Notes: generated from the letters alone by a model not told the origin. A DNA stretch of 64,000 nucleotides from Acidiphilium multivorum AIU301 (GCF_000202835.1 NC_015186.1:2878501-2942500), one strand, 5' to 3'. Shown: positions 1 to 9,904, counted from the stretch's first letter. A program made the numbers and translations.

Positions 1-1215
1 GGCCCAGACGCGCTGCGGGAAGGCGACGGCCAGGTACTGAAGCAGCCCCTGGCAGACGACAGCCGCCTGGATGAAGACGTGGTAGGCATGCAGCTTGCGC
101 CTGACGGCGTCGCGGTATTCGGGCGACGCGCGATGGAGGTGCTGGTTGCCGCTGCGGCGGCGCACCGGCTTCATGTCGGACATCCAGAAGTGGTAGCTGA
201 ACGAGCCGATCAGCCGCACCGCCTGCTTGAACGTATGCTCGATCTTGAAGCGCAGGCCGTAGAGACGAATGATCTCGATGGCCGCCAAGGACGTGTCGGT
301 GCACATCAGGAGGCACGAGCCTCTGGTGGGATGGATCACCGCGACGAAACGCACGAGCCGGCCAGCCGGGCGCCACAGCAGGTCGCGGACCTTATATTGG
401 ATGACCACCTGGTGCTCGCCGTAGACGGGACTTTTGGCCTGTTGGCGGCCCTTGGACTCTTCCAGCAGCGACCTGAGCCTGACCTTGCGGCCATAGACCT
501 TGGGCCTGCCCCTCTTTCGCGGGCCGGGCTGCTGATGGACGGTGTAGGCGACGGCGTTGGACTTCACCCGGGTGACCAAATGATTGTCCTGCTCGAGCAA
601 GCCGGCGACGATCTTGCCCGCGGCGTAGTAGGCGTCGGCGACGAAGTAGCAGGGTTGAGCGATGGCGACGATGCCGAGCAGGGCGAGCATCTTGTCGAGC
701 AAGGTGCGGCGGTCGCGATTGGACCACAGCACGCCCTCGTGGATTCGAACGGCGAGCGGCACGGCGAAGACGCTGGCGGCGGCGTGAACCAGCAGGCTGA
801 CGGCCTGGAGGGAGTGTCCCATGATGTATTCGGGCTTGGTGTTCGACTCGGACTGCTGATGCAGGAGTTTGACCCCCGGCATCTTGCGGCCGCGCTTCGG
901 TACCTTGATGCCGTCGCCGACCACGACATACCGGCCGTTGATGCGCAGCGGCTGCGGGAACAGCCGCAGCACCGCCTGGGTCCACAGCGCGGTAAGACGG
1001 TCGAGCTTCACCGCGGGGCTGTGAAAGTGATCGACCAGCTTGTTGTAGAAGCGGGCGTCGAGCTTCAGCGCGCGCACCAGGCTGGTCACGCCGAGCAATT
1101 CGGTACGCACGGTGAAGCCTGCGACGGCGGTGGCGAACCAAAGGAAGGTGCGCAGGCGGGAGAACGCCGGGCGCAGCCGCCAGATCGCGTTCCACCAGGG
1201 TATCCACAGTGACAT
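1..1215 (-). CDS. DDE transposase of an insertion sequence, C-terminus cut by window edge
   Basis: The minus-strand frame is open from an ATG at 1215 to base 1 without a stop, giving at least 405 residues, so the end lies outside the window. It begins MSLWIPWWNAIWRL and contains a DDE-type core: VVVGDGIKVPKRGRKMPG near residue 100, CYFVADAYYAAGKIV near residue 195, and the helix IIRLYGLRFKIEHTFKQAVR near residue 330 with the glutamate of a YREK-like signature. This suggests an IS4/IS701-like transposase. Two long frames on top of it (plus 79-1212, minus 392-1207) are low-complexity shadows. An imperfect dyad GACTC/GAGTC at 1280-1296 may mark the IS end but I could not pair it with the other end. 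Family assignment is tentative. Confidence 0.75.
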   Translation of the reverse strand, partial: MSLWIPWWNAIWRLRPAFSRLRTFLWFATAVAGFTVRTELLGVTSLVRALKLDARFYNKLVDHFHSPAVKLDRLTALWTQAVLRLFPQPLRINGRYVVVGDGIKVPKRGRKMPGVKLLHQQSESNTKPEYIMGHSLQAVSLLVHAAASVFAVPLAVRIHEGVLWSNRDRRTLLDKMLALLGIVAIAQPCYFVADAYYAAGKIVAGLLEQDNHLVTRVKSNAVAYTVHQQPGPRKRGRPKVYGRKVRLRSLLEESKGRQQAKSPVYGEHQVVIQYKVRDLLWRPAGRLVRFVAVIHPTRGSCLLMCTDTSLAAIEIIRLYGLRFKIEHTFKQAVRLIGSFSYHFWMSDMKPVRRRSGNQHLHRASPEYRDAVRRKLHAYHVFIQAAVVCQGLLQYLAVAFPQRVWA

Positions 1216-1331
1216 CGGGGCCGCCTCGCTGCTGTTGTTGATGAACAGTGTGCGTACCCCGGGAATCACTGTAACAATGTTGACTCTATCGTGAGTCTCG
1301 CCACAATGGCCGGCGATGCTATCCTGACCCC

Positions 1332-1715
1332 ATGGGCAAGCGGCGCGCGAAACACCCGTTCGAGGATAACCCCGGCATCGACGGCTTTCTCGCATGGATG
1401 GACGCACCCGAGGGACAACAGTCGATCGAGGCATTGGATCTGGTGTTCGATGCATTGGAACATGCCGGCGTCGACGCCGGGCAGCGCAAGATCGTCTGGG
1501 CCGACGGAAAACGGCTATCGATCGAGCAGTCGGCGGAGCGTATTCACGCCGAGCATCCGGACGTGTCTCGCGACCTGATCGAAACTCACGTACTGGGTTG
1601 GCTGGAAAGCTGTGCGCCGGCAACCTACTCGGAACGCCAGATCGAGGAACTCGACCGGATCATCGAACCCTGGCTCGACGACTATGAGCGCACGTCACGA
1701 GCCGCCAGAAAGTAG
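1332..1715 (+). CDS. Hypothetical protein, 127 aa
   Basis: The reading frame opens MGKRRAKHPFEDNPGIDGFL and ends YERTSRAARK. It is acidic and apparently cytoplasmic, with no signal peptide or membrane segment. I do not recognise a family. The repeated small helices (SIEALDLVFDALEHAG, RQIEELDRIIEPWLDDYE) suggest an all-alpha fold. It sits between the truncated IS and lgt, 54 bases upstream of lgt on the same strand, and could be co-transcribed with it. No clear Shine-Dalgarno precedes the ATG, so the start is uncertain. Codon use resembles the neighbours, which favours a real gene. Confidence 0.55.
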   Translation: MGKRRAKHPFEDNPGIDGFLAWMDAPEGQQSIEALDLVFDALEHAGVDAGQRKIVWADGKRLSIEQSAERIHAEHPDVSRDLIETHVLGWLESCAPATYSERQIEELDRIIEPWLDDYERTSRAARK

Positions 1716-1769
1716 CCGAGAACTCGGCACTCTCGAGATCCGACATCGGATGGAATATTCTCCGGAGCT

Positions 1770-2609
1770 ATGGAGCTATCGATGAATCATGTGTATGTCT
1801 GGCCGCATTTCGATCCTATCCTGGTGAAATTCGGCCCGTTTGCCATTCATTATTATGCGCTTGCCTACATCACGGCGCTGGTCGTCGGCTGGCGGCTGAT
1901 GCGCCGCCTGGTACGCGAAAAGCCGACGGTCGCGACTCATGAGCAGGTTGACGATTTTCTGTCATGGGCAACGCTGGGCGTCGTTCTCGGCGGACGGATC
2001 GGCTATATTCTGTTCTATCAGCCGGTCTATTTTCTCCACCATCTCGACCGCACTTACGCCGTATGGGACGGGGGAATGAGCTTTCATGGCGGGCTGATCG
2101 GCGTTGCGGTCGCGATCCTGATTTATTGCCACCGGCGGGGTCTCGATCCGTGGCAGTTCGCCGATCGGGTTGCCGTACCGGTGCCAATCGGGCTGTTTTT
2201 AGGTCGGATCGCCAATTTCATCAATGGCGAGTTATGGGGACGCCCAGCGCCCGCTTGGTTTCCGTTTCGCATGATCTACCCGCAATCCGGGTCTGACGTG
2301 CCGCGCTATCCGTCGGAACTGATCGAAGCGACTTTGGAAGGACTGGTTCTATTCATCGTACTTTATACGGTATCACGCAGCGAGCGGATACGCAGCCAAC
2401 CCGGCTATCTCGCAGGGATATTCGTAATGGGCTACGGGATTGCGCGGACCACGGCGGAGTTTTTCCGCCAGCCAGACTGGTTTCTCGGCTACCTGATGTT
2501 CGGCTTGACTATGGGCCAATTGCTGTCGATTCCGATGATCGCGATCGGCGCGGTCATGATCTGGCGGGCGCGCCGTGCTGCCCGAACTCAGACAGCCCTA
2601 ACAGCGTGA
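1770..2609 (+). CDS. lgt: Prolipoprotein diacylglyceryl transferase
   Basis: Lgt transfers a diacylglyceryl group from phosphatidylglycerol to the lipobox cysteine of prolipoproteins in the inner membrane. The 279-residue length is normal for the family. Multiple membrane segments are visible. The family motifs include MSFHGGLIGV near residue 105 and the signature GRIANFINGELWGR near residue 148. The start is the ATG at 1770, after the purine-rich CCGGAGCT; an alternative ATG lies at 1782. An lgt gene beside copper genes is seen on other mobile metal-resistance islands, where it may help mature island lipoproteins, so this could be an accessory copy. Whether the genome has another lgt cannot be seen here. 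Confidence 0.93.
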   Translation: MELSMNHVYVWPHFDPILVKFGPFAIHYYALAYITALVVGWRLMRRLVREKPTVATHEQVDDFLSWATLGVVLGGRIGYILFYQPVYFLHHLDRTYAVWDGGMSFHGGLIGVAVAILIYCHRRGLDPWQFADRVAVPVPIGLFLGRIANFINGELWGRPAPAWFPFRMIYPQSGSDVPRYPSELIEATLEGLVLFIVLYTVSRSERIRSQPGYLAGIFVMGYGIARTTAEFFRQPDWFLGYLMFGLTMGQLLSIPMIAIGAVMIWRARRAARTQTALTA

Positions 2610-2756
2610 TCCGGTCTGAAGGTCGCCGCCAGTCCAGATACAAGGCGAAGATTGGCCCCGCAGTGACGGTCATATCAATGTGAGGCACGGGCGGCATCAT
2701 GGGGAATGTCCTTTAACGTTGTGCTCCGATCATCAGTAGTACCTGTGGATAGCGAA

Positions 2757-3755
2757 TCAAAGCCACGGAGTAACGGGCAGGTTCTTACCGCGCAGGAATT
2801 CGGGGTTGAACAGTTTGGTCTGATAACGCGCGCCACCGTCGCATAGGATCGTGACCACTGTATGCCCGGAGCCAAGATCGCGGGCGATGCGAATCGCCGC
2901 GGCGACGTTGACCCCCGTCGATCCGCCAACCGAAAGCCCCTCGTGGATCATGAGATCGAAGACCTGTTCCAGTGCCTCCGCGTCGGGAATTTTCAACGCA
3001 TCGTCGATCGGCGCGCCGTCCAGATTGGCGGTGACGCGCGACTGGCCAATTCCCTCGGTGATCGATGAACCGCTCGGCGTGAGATCGCCAGATTTCACCC
3101 ACCCGTGCAGTCCGCTGCCCTCCGGGTCCGCCAGCACGATCCGCACCTCCTTGCGGCACGCCTTCAGGGCCATGCCGACACCGGCCAGCGTTCCGCCGGT
3201 GCCGCAGGAGCAGGTAAACGCGTCGACGCGGCCGCCGGTTTGCGCCCAGATTTCGGCGCCGGTGGTCAGACGATGACCTTCCCGGTTCGCGATGTTGTCG
3301 AACTGATTGGCCCAGAAACCGCCGATTTCCTCGGCGATCCGTCGCGAGACATGCACGTAATTGCCCGGATCGCGGTAGGGTTTCGCGGGCACCAGCCGGA
3401 GATCGGCACCGATCATCCGCAGGAAGTCGATCTTTTCCCTGCTCTGGGTCTCCGGCATCACGACGACCGACCGGTAGCCGCGCGCATTGGCGACGAGGGT
3501 CAGCCCGATTCCGGTGTTGCCGGCGGTCCCTTCGACGATGGTACCGCCCGGCCGCAGCGCGCCCGTCCGCTCCGCGTCCTCGATGATGGCGATGGCGGCA
3601 CGGTCCTTCACCGAGCCGCCGGGATTCATGAATTCCGCCTTGCCAAGAATGTCGCAGCCGGTCGCGGCGGAAGCCCGCTTCAGCCGGATCAGCGGCGTGT
3701 TGCCGATCGCGCCGACCAGTCCGTCGGCGATCGTGGTCTCATTCACCGTATGCAC
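2757..3755 (-). CDS. cysK: Cysteine synthase (O-acetylserine sulfhydrylase-type, PLP fold II)
   Basis: This PLP enzyme makes cysteine from O-acetylserine and sulfide in the cytoplasm. The N-terminal GNTPLIRL, the PLP-lysine motif PGGSVKDRA near residue 48, the substrate loop EGTAGNTGIG, and the glycine-rich phosphate loop SCGTGGTLAGVG are all present. At 332 residues it is typical. I chose the GTG at 3755 because AGAGGA lies 6 bases upstream; the longer frame to 3869 adds a non-homologous Arg/His-rich leader. It could also be a cystathionine beta-synthase-like paralogue, since the C-terminus is slightly longer than in classical CysK. It is transcribed divergently from the copper ATPase and may supply thiols under metal stress (inference). 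Confidence 0.88.
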   Translation of the reverse strand: MHTVNETTIADGLVGAIGNTPLIRLKRASAATGCDILGKAEFMNPGGSVKDRAAIAIIEDAERTGALRPGGTIVEGTAGNTGIGLTLVANARGYRSVVVMPETQSREKIDFLRMIGADLRLVPAKPYRDPGNYVHVSRRIAEEIGGFWANQFDNIANREGHRLTTGAEIWAQTGGRVDAFTCSCGTGGTLAGVGMALKACRKEVRIVLADPEGSGLHGWVKSGDLTPSGSSITEGIGQSRVTANLDGAPIDDALKIPDAEALEQVFDLMIHEGLSVGGSTGVNVAAAIRIARDLGSGHTVVTILCDGGARYQTKLFNPEFLRGKNLPVTPWL

Positions 3756-3967
3756 TGCGTTCCTCTTGTTCGGTTGACGTGTTTTGAATCCAGTGTGTAG
3801 CAGTCCTAACCTGCGGGACGTTCGGGGGCGATGCCGGAGTAAGATATGTTCGAGCATGTGGGCACGCAAACAAATGTGGGGCTTCCAACGCAGGAAGGGT
3901 CAAGACCTGTTCCTTCCCCTGAAGAACCCGAGATTTCCCGCTGAGCTCCGTGCGGTGAGTTTAAGGC

Positions 3968-3998
3968 TTGACCTTCCTATTGTAGGAACCTGTAACCA
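3968..3998 (+). promoter_or_regulatory. CueR/HmrR-type promoter of the copper ATPase
   Basis: The -35 TTGACC (3968-3973) and -10-like TAACCA (3993-3998) are separated by 19 bases. That elongated spacer is the hallmark of promoters untwisted by MerR-family activators. The spacer holds a TTCC-N7-GGAA core dyad, close to the known CueR box CCTTCC-N7-GGAAGG. It lies 56 bases upstream of the ATPase start, and the MerR-family gene that probably acts on it is at the end of the same operon. Bases 3756-4053 contain no other feature I can support. Confidence 0.75.
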
Positions 3999-4053
3999 TG
4001 GATTTGCTACCGGTGATCAGATCCGGTGTCGATTCAGTTGAAAGATTCTTACG

Positions 4054-6360
4054 ATGCTTGAAACGGCTCTGCCCAGCCGCCATCCCAGCCGCCGCCAAAT
4101 GGATGTCCTCGATCTCGGCATTGAGGGCATGACCTGCGCCTCCTGCGTGGGGCGAGTCGAAAAGGCGATCCGCAGACTGCCGGGCGTTGCCACCGTGGCG
4201 GTCAATCTCGGCACTGAACGGGTGCGGGTAACGGGTGCGGACGTCGATGCGTCGACATTGATCGCTGCCATCGAAAAGGCGGGCTATGGTGCGCACGCGA
4301 TCCCGGAGGGTGGCGATGCGGATGCGGAAGCAGCGAAACGGCAAGAGACGCAGCGCGAACTGATTCATGCCGGCATCGCCGCCGCGTTGACTGCACCACT
4401 TCTCGTTGCAATGATCCTCCACGTTGCAGGGGTGAGCATAGCACTTCCAGGCTGGGTGGAGCTTGTCCTTGCTACTCCGGTGCAGTTCTGGCTCGGCGCG
4501 CGATTCTACCGCGCAGGCTGGACGGCAGTGCGGGCTCATACCGGCAACATGGACCTGCTGGTCGCGCTTGGCACTTCAGCGGCTTATCTTCTCAGCCTCT
4601 ACATGCTCCTGAGATCCTGGACTTATGGCGGCACGCCGACGCTCTATTTCGATTCGTCCGCGATCGTCATTACGCTTATTCTGTTCGGCAAGTGGCTGGA
4701 GGCTCGCGCCAAGCGGCAGACTGGCGCAGCTCTGCGAGCACTGTCCGCGCTACGGCCAGAGCGCGCGCGGCTGCGTGCCACCGACGGTTCAGAGCGGGAG
4801 GTGTCGATTGACAGGGTCGCCGTGGGGAATCTTGTAGTGGTATGGCCAGGCGAGCGGATTCCCGTCGATGGCCTGATCCGTGAGGGTGAGAGTTCGGCCG
4901 ACGAATCGATGCTGACGGGGGAAAGCTTGCCGGTGACCAAGTGTGTGGGTCACAAGGTCACTGGCGGCGCAATCAATGGCGACGGTCTCTTGCTCATCGA
5001 AACCACGGCGGTAGGCGCCGAATCAACGCTCGCGCGCATCGTCCGATTGGTGGAGAATGCGCAGGCGGCCAAGGCGCCGATCCAGAAGCAGGTCGATCGG
5101 GTTGCCGCCGTTTTCGTACCGGTCGTGCTCGTTATCGCCTGGATCGCTTTTGTGGGGTGGTGGCTCGTCACCGGCGATATCGAGCAGGCAATCTTGAGCG
5201 CAGTTGCTGTCCTCGTCATTGCTTGCCCGTGTTCCCTTGGCCTCGCTACCCCGACCGCAGTCATGGCGGGAACCGGGGTTGCGGCCCGATACGGAATCTT
5301 GATCAAGGATGCCGAAACGCTGGAGGAAGCACACGGCATTGACACCGTGGCCTTCGATAAGACCGGCACCTTGACCGAAGGCAACCCATCTATAATCGCT
5401 CTCGAGCCCGCCGACGGGCTCAACGGCTTCGAATTGCTGCGTCTCGCCGCAGCCGTACAGCATGGCAGCGAACATCCTCTCGCCAAGGCCGTGCCCACAA
5501 GGGCGGAAGCCGAAGGTGTACGGGCGCCTACGGCAACCGCTGTAAAAGCTCTGCCGGGTCGCGGCATTACCGCCATGGTCGAGGGCCGCAACCTCGTGCT
5601 CGGAAGCAGCCGGTTGCTGTCCGAGCACGGCATCGATGCCGACGCACTTGCCGGGCGTGCCGAAGCCCTGCAACGTGAGGGTCGCACTGTGTCCTGGTTG
5701 CTTGATGTTAGCACAACGACCCCGCGCGTCCTTGGCCTGATCGGCTTCGGCGACGCGCTGAAGCCGACGGCGCATGACGCCGTCGGCTCTCTGCGTGCCA
5801 TGGGCTTGCGCGTCATAATGCTGACCGGGGACAACCAGGGCAGCGCCGACGCCGCAGCCCGAATTCTCGGTATCGACGAGGCGATTGCCGAGATCCTGCC
5901 CGAGCACAAAACGGATGTCGTGAATGAACTCCGGCGTGCCGGCCGCAAGGTTGCGATGGTCGGAGATGGCGTCAACGATGCACCGGCGCTTGCCGCCGCC
6001 CACGTCGGCATCGCCATGTCGACCGGCTCCGACGTCGCTATCCACACGGCGGGGATCACGCTGATGCGCGGCGATCCGGCCCTGGTGGCGGCCGCGCTTG
6101 ATATATCACGCGCGACTTTCAGCAAGATTCGTCAGGGACTGTTCTGGGCATTCATCTACAATGTCGTTGGTCTTCCGCTTGCGGCGCTCGGTTATCTCAG
6201 CCCGGTGGTTGCTGGCGCCGCCATGGCGTTTTCGAGCGTCAGCGTCGTATCAAATGCGCTCCTGCTGCGCCGCTGGCACCCGAGAGGCAGCACGGTTTCG
6301 CGAATCACCGGTGCCTCGGCCCTCCCGCGAGGCCGTCTGATCGAGAAAGCAGCAGAATGA
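4054..6360 (+). CDS. copA: Copper-exporting P1B-type ATPase
   Basis: The protein pumps Cu(I) from cytoplasm to periplasm using ATP. The 768 residues contain one N-terminal heavy-metal domain with GMTCASC (residues 25-31), the membrane CPC metal site (391-393, in [13 protein letters not shown]), the phosphorylation loop DKTGTLT (435 on), the SEHPLAKA histidine-proline motif, and the hinge GDGVNDAP (about 637). Transmembrane helices flank these as in CopA. The ATG at 4054 was chosen; an internal ATG at 4099 would remove 15 residues and still keep the metal domain. The stop overlaps the next gene by ATGA, so regulator and pump are translationally coupled. Cu(I)/Ag(I) specificity follows from CPC and the CueR-type partner. 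Confidence 0.95.
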   Translation: MLETALPSRHPSRRQMDVLDLGIEGMTCASCVGRVEKAIRRLPGVATVAVNLGTERVRVTGADVDASTLIAAIEKAGYGAHAIPEGGDADAEAAKRQETQRELIHAGIAAALTAPLLVAMILHVAGVSIALPGWVELVLATPVQFWLGARFYRAGWTAVRAHTGNMDLLVALGTSAAYLLSLYMLLRSWTYGGTPTLYFDSSAIVITLILFGKWLEARAKRQTGAALRALSALRPERARLRATDGSEREVSIDRVAVGNLVVVWPGERIPVDGLIREGESSADESMLTGESLPVTKCVGHKVTGGAINGDGLLLIETTAVGAESTLARIVRLVENAQAAKAPIQKQVDRVAAVFVPVVLVIAWIAFVGWWLVTGDIEQAILSAVAVLVIACPCSLGLATPTAVMAGTGVAARYGILIKDAETLEEAHGIDTVAFDKTGTLTEGNPSIIALEPADGLNGFELLRLAAAVQHGSEHPLAKAVPTRAEAEGVRAPTATAVKALPGRGITAMVEGRNLVLGSSRLLSEHGIDADALAGRAEALQREGRTVSWLLDVSTTTPRVLGLIGFGDALKPTAHDAVGSLRAMGLRVIMLTGDNQGSADAAARILGIDEAIAEILPEHKTDVVNELRRAGRKVAMVGDGVNDAPALAAAHVGIAMSTGSDVAIHTAGITLMRGDPALVAAALDISRATFSKIRQGLFWAFIYNVVGLPLAALGYLSPVVAGAAMAFSSVSVVSNALLLRRWHPRGSTVSRITGASALPRGRLIEKAAE

Positions 6361-6833
6361 CCTCTATGACGATCGGCGACGCCGCGAAAGCCTCCGGCGT
6401 TCCTGCCAAAATGATCCGTTACTACGAAAGCATCGGTCTTATCCCGAAAGCCGTTCGAAACGATAGTGGCTATCGCTACTACGCGATTACCGATGTCCAC
6501 ACGCTCCGCTTCATTCGCCGTGGCCGCGATCTCGGATTTTCGATCGACGCTATCATGCGGCTACTGGCCCTCTGGCGAGACCACCACCGTGCGAGTGCCG
6601 ACGTCAAGCGGATTGCTCTCGACCACGCCGCCGCGTTGCGGAGCAAAATCGCGGATCTCGAGGCCATGCTAGGTCCGATTGAATATCTGGCCGATCATTG
6701 CCAAGGCGACCATCGGCCAGATTGTCCGATCATGGATGACCTCGCGGATCACGTCGCGCGCTCCGAGCATGAGGCACGAGAAACACGCCCCCGCCACACC
6801 AAAACCACCCAACGGCGCGGCGTTTCCACGTGA
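6357..6833 (+). CDS. MerR-family copper-responsive regulator (CueR/HmrR type)
   Basis: This is a 158-residue MerR-family activator. The N-terminal winged helix ([25 protein letters not shown]) is followed by a dimer helix. The metal loop CQGDHRPDC has two cysteines seven residues apart with intervening acidic and His residues, as in CueR and HmrR (monovalent Cu/Ag sensors). It overlaps the last bases of copA (ATGA) and is expected to act on the 19-bp-spacer promoter at 3968. The C-terminal tail is Arg/Thr/His-rich. Sensing specificity is inferred from the loop and from the operon. Confidence 0.9.
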   Translation: MTSMTIGDAAKASGVPAKMIRYYESIGLIPKAVRNDSGYRYYAITDVHTLRFIRRGRDLGFSIDAIMRLLALWRDHHRASADVKRIALDHAAALRSKIADLEAMLGPIEYLADHCQGDHRPDCPIMDDLADHVARSEHEARETRPRHTKTTQRRGVST

Positions 6834-7080
6834 CGCGTCAAGGATCAGCGTGGTTCTCCGCTTTTCCCGCCGTTTATCGGAGCGGGTACTCGATAGGGTG
6901 CGTCAATAGAACTTTAATGACAAAGCACGACTTTCGCGAATCGGTGGTGACTGCCGCGACGATGGGAGCCTGCCCGATGAAGAACCGGAAACGTTTAATC
7001 ATCCTTGGGAGATTGCCATGATTAGCCCGTTATCCCGTCGGACCCTGCCGACCCGTTCGGCAACGGTCTGAGGCGGTTTC

Positions 7081-7644
7081 ATGGCGACATCACAAATCTC
7101 CCGCCGATTGATGCTCGGTATTCCGCTCGCCACCGTGGCGGTGGGCGGGATCGGGTTCTACGCGCTCTTGGAACGGATGCGCACCGGCACTTACAACCCG
7201 CAGGCGTTCAACAATCCGCTGGTCGGTCACAAAGTGCCTCCTTTCACTCTGCCGGGGGTCGATGGCAACAAAGGGTTCGACCAGGCTGCGCTGGTTGCCC
7301 AGAAGCGCCCGGTGCTGGTCAATTTCTTTGCGTCCTGGTGCGTCGCCTGTAAGGCGGAGGCGCCGTATCTCGTCGGCATCGCGAAATCGGGGCTGGATAT
7401 CTGGGGCATCGCCTACCAGGACAAACCGAAACCGCTCGCACTGTATCTCGCAGAATACGGCAACCCGTATCGGCGGATTGCGTCCGATCTGAGCGGACGG
7501 GTCGCGATCAACTGGGGGGTCTATGGCGTGCCGGAAAGTTTCCTGGTCACTCCTGGTGGCATGGTGCGCTGGCATACTGCCGGGCCTCTGTTCCCAGAGA
7601 TCATCGAAAATCAGCTTAAACCCGCCTTGCGCCTCTTGTCGTAA
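7081..7644 (+). CDS. CcmG/DsbE-like envelope thiol-disulfide oxidoreductase
   Basis: The 187-residue protein has an N-terminal signal anchor (LMLGIPLATVAVGGIGFYALL) and a thioredoxin fold with active site WCVAC in NFFASWCVACKAEAP. The cis-proline loop GVYGVPESFLV and the ending resemble CcmG/DsbE, which keeps apocytochrome c thiols reduced in the periplasm. No other ccm genes are in the window, so it may instead reduce copper-protein thiols. The preceding 247 bases (6834-7080) hold no supported gene, only a 15-codon ORF (7018-7065) after GGGAG that could be a leader peptide or debris. The start follows a GAGGCGG purine stretch. Confidence 0.88.
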   Translation: MATSQISRRLMLGIPLATVAVGGIGFYALLERMRTGTYNPQAFNNPLVGHKVPPFTLPGVDGNKGFDQAALVAQKRPVLVNFFASWCVACKAEAPYLVGIAKSGLDIWGIAYQDKPKPLALYLAEYGNPYRRIASDLSGRVAINWGVYGVPESFLVTPGGMVRWHTAGPLFPEIIENQLKPALRLLS

Positions 7645-7959
7645 GTGCCGCGCCATGATGGGTAATGCCATGAAGAAAACGGCTCGGCCATGAAGCCGGT
7701 CTCGCGACGATCATTATTCGGCTTGGTAGGTATGCCGGCTGTCGGCTGGATGACGCCGAGTGCGCAGGCCGCCCAGAGCGCGCTACCTCCAGCGTTCTAC
7801 AGCTACGATGGTCAGTACACTCAAATTGTCCCGGAACGGCCGGTGCCGACCAAGCCGATCGTGACCACCGGCGGCAGTACCATCGACTTCCAGCGCCTGC
7901 GCGGCAGCGTCGTTCTCGTCAATTTCTGGGCAACCTGGTGTGTACCCTGCGTCTATGAG

Positions 7960-9408
7960 CTACGGGATTCACGGATTTGACTGAGCTGCGATGAAGAAGC
8001 CTGTGGCCATAGAAGCGAAGCGTGCCCACCCTGCGCGCATGGTCTTTGGTCCTGGCGGCTTGTAGTAGCAATTCCAGCCGCCGAGGCGGGCGATGATCCA
8101 GGCGAGCCATGCGAGGGATCGGGGTGGATGGGGGTTTTTCTGTCGCGGCGTCTTGCCTTCGAGAGTGGGGGCAATGGCATCGGCGGCCGGGAGTAATCCG
8201 GGATCGATGACATCGGTTGCCGGCCGGTTGCTGCCGTCGCGGGCATCGACGAGTTGTACGGTGCGGGTCGCAGCGGCGAGGCCGATCAGGGCCAGCTTGA
8301 ACAGCCGTCCGGCATCTTGCATCTGGGTTTCTTCAAGCCTGAGACCGTCACTTTTCAAAGACCGGAACACTTCCTCGATTCTCCATCTCAGCCGGTAGAG
8401 GCGTACGATTTCGGCGGCACCGTCTGCGTCGATGGTCTCGATCGTGGTCAGCAGGCGCCACAAGAGCGGGACGCTTTCGCCATTCCCGTCAACCTCGCGC
8501 GCCTCGACCATGGTCAGGGACAGATGCTCTGGCCCTTCCGTGTCGCTGGCATGGCGCGGCCTGCGGATCGTCACTGTTCCAGCCCGCAGCGCCACGGTTG
8601 CGATCCGTGCGGCGACGCCGGTGCGCGAGGGGGCGACACGAACCGAGGTCCGGGTCAGTTCGGGCCAGGCTGCCGGGGCGGTGAACAGGCGGCGACCGTC
8701 ATCCAGAACACGATCCTGGGCGGCACGGACGATCAGGTCGACCGATGCCGGACGCCTGGCAAAGCCCGCATAGATGTCACTCTCGCGGTCGGCCACGACC
8801 ACGACCGAGGCGGCACCGCTCAGACGCCCGGCGGCGCGCGCAGCACCGTCCAGCCACCGCATGCTCTCCTTGTCTTCCAGCGCCCGCTCGCGTGCAGGGG
8901 TCGCATCGAACTCATCCGAACGGGTCCAGATCTTCGCGTCCACCAGGCCGAGCACCGCCTCCGTCTCACTGTCGATGGCGATCACCGGATGCAGGAAAAA
9001 TCCCGCCGATACCCCATCACCGGCCGGTCCAAGCCCACGGCGACGCGCCTCACGGCCGGAAAAATTGATCTCCGTCGTGTCCTGCGCGGCCACAATCCGA
9101 CGCCCCCGGCAGGCAGCGGCCGTGCGATCCGCCAGCGTCTCCACCATCTCCGCACACGTGACCGACGGGGCTGACAGGAAGCGATGGATCGCAATCTCCC
9201 GCGCTCGTGTGCCACCAAGCTTGCGGATGACCAGAGACCCGGTCTCCACCACCCGTTCAACCAGCGTGCTGCCCATCGCCGCACGTCGCGCATCTCCGAA
9301 GTAACCCAAATCTCCAGCACGTAACGCCACCATCTTCTCCATCAGCCTCAAAATCATGGAGAATCAGGCGCAAGCTACCTGCGCAAGTAAAATCCGTGAA
9401 TGCCGTAG
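7960..9408 (-). mobile_element. IS4-family insertion sequence (IS50-like), 1449 bp
   Basis: The ends are inverted repeats, CTACGGGATTCACGGATTT at the left and the complement of CTACGGCATTCACGGATTT at the right, with one mismatch in 19. The element is flanked by the 9-bp direct repeat GTCTATGAG. A single transposase gene fills it. The 9-bp duplication and the exact YREK spacing fit the IS4 family, IS50-like side. The insertion disrupts a TlpA-like gene. Confidence 0.95.
7969..9357 (-). CDS. IS4-family DDE transposase
   Basis: The 462-residue transposase resembles the Tn5/IS50 group. Catalytic regions visible are AAQDTTEINF (first Asp, near residue 92), VVVVADRESDIYAG (second Asp, near 200), and the YREK signature Y-x2-R-x3-E-x6-K in YRLRWRIEEVFRSLK (near 340). 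All three acidic residues are present and the frame is intact, so the copy may be active. It starts with ATG at 9357, close to the right inverted repeat, and ends 10 bases from the left end. Confidence 0.95.
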   Translation of the reverse strand: MILRLMEKMVALRAGDLGYFGDARRAAMGSTLVERVVETGSLVIRKLGGTRAREIAIHRFLSAPSVTCAEMVETLADRTAAACRGRRIVAAQDTTEINFSGREARRRGLGPAGDGVSAGFFLHPVIAIDSETEAVLGLVDAKIWTRSDEFDATPARERALEDKESMRWLDGAARAAGRLSGAASVVVVADRESDIYAGFARRPASVDLIVRAAQDRVLDDGRRLFTAPAAWPELTRTSVRVAPSRTGVAARIATVALRAGTVTIRRPRHASDTEGPEHLSLTMVEAREVDGNGESVPLLWRLLTTIETIDADGAAEIVRLYRLRWRIEEVFRSLKSDGLRLEETQMQDAGRLFKLALIGLAAATRTVQLVDARDGSNRPATDVIDPGLLPAADAIAPTLEGKTPRQKNPHPPRSLAWLAWIIARLGGWNCYYKPPGPKTMRAGWARFASMATGFFIAAQSNP

Positions 9409-9904
9409 GTCTATGAGATGCCGTTGCTGGATCGGCTACAAGCGAAACTGAAAGGGACGAAGGCCACGATCCTGCCGATTGCAGTCGATGACGGTGGCAA
9501 GGCCAATGTGGAAGCCTTCTACAAACAGCACGATCTGACTCATCTGAAGGTGATCGTCGACCCCGACCAACAGGTTGGTTATTTCTATGCCGCCAATCCG
9601 GGACGTGGGATTTTCCCGCTCTATGCTCTACCGATCACTTATGTCATCGATCCGGGCGGTTTGATTGTCGGATATATACCGGGTGCGGCGCCTTGGGATT
9701 CTCCGAGTGCAATGACTTTGATCTCTTATTTGGCGTCGCACTAACAAGCTTCGACAGAATGCTTCGACGTTGCTTTGGTCTGCTTTGTTGGGTCGATGCA
9801 GGATTTTCCAGGATTTTCCGGGAGTCCGGGACGGAGTCATCCCGCCGCGAGCAGTTCTGGTCACCTGATAAAGCTGTAGATCCAAGGACTTATTTCCCGT
9901 GTTC

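Larger units (their letters stand above)
7690..9744 (+). pseudogene. TlpA-like thioredoxin-fold protein, split by an IS4-family insertion
   Basis: The 5' part (7690-7959) encodes a twin-arginine-like signal (SRRSLFGLVG) and a thioredoxin domain up to WATWCVPCVYE. The 3' part (9418-9744) resumes with MPLLDRLQAKLKGTKA and runs through the cis-Pro loop LPITYVIDPGG to the end. Between them lies a complete IS with a 9-bp target duplication, GTCTATGAG at 7951-7959 and 9409-9417. Removing the IS and one repeat restores an unbroken frame of 198 residues. The sequence is a paralogue of the two TlpA-like genes at 18400-19573. The insertion falls three residues after the CxxC, so neither half can be a working oxidoreductase. 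Confidence 0.93.

Noticed and set aside
79..1212. Long plus-strand open frame (377 codons) opposite the first transposase
   Set aside because: It is antisense to a transposase frame with recognisable DDE motifs; its Asp/Gly/Val-rich composition is the usual mirror of a GC-rich gene.
6830..7021. 63-codon frame between the CueR-like gene and the CcmG-like gene
   Set aside because: No ribosome site, no domain, overlaps the regulator's end.
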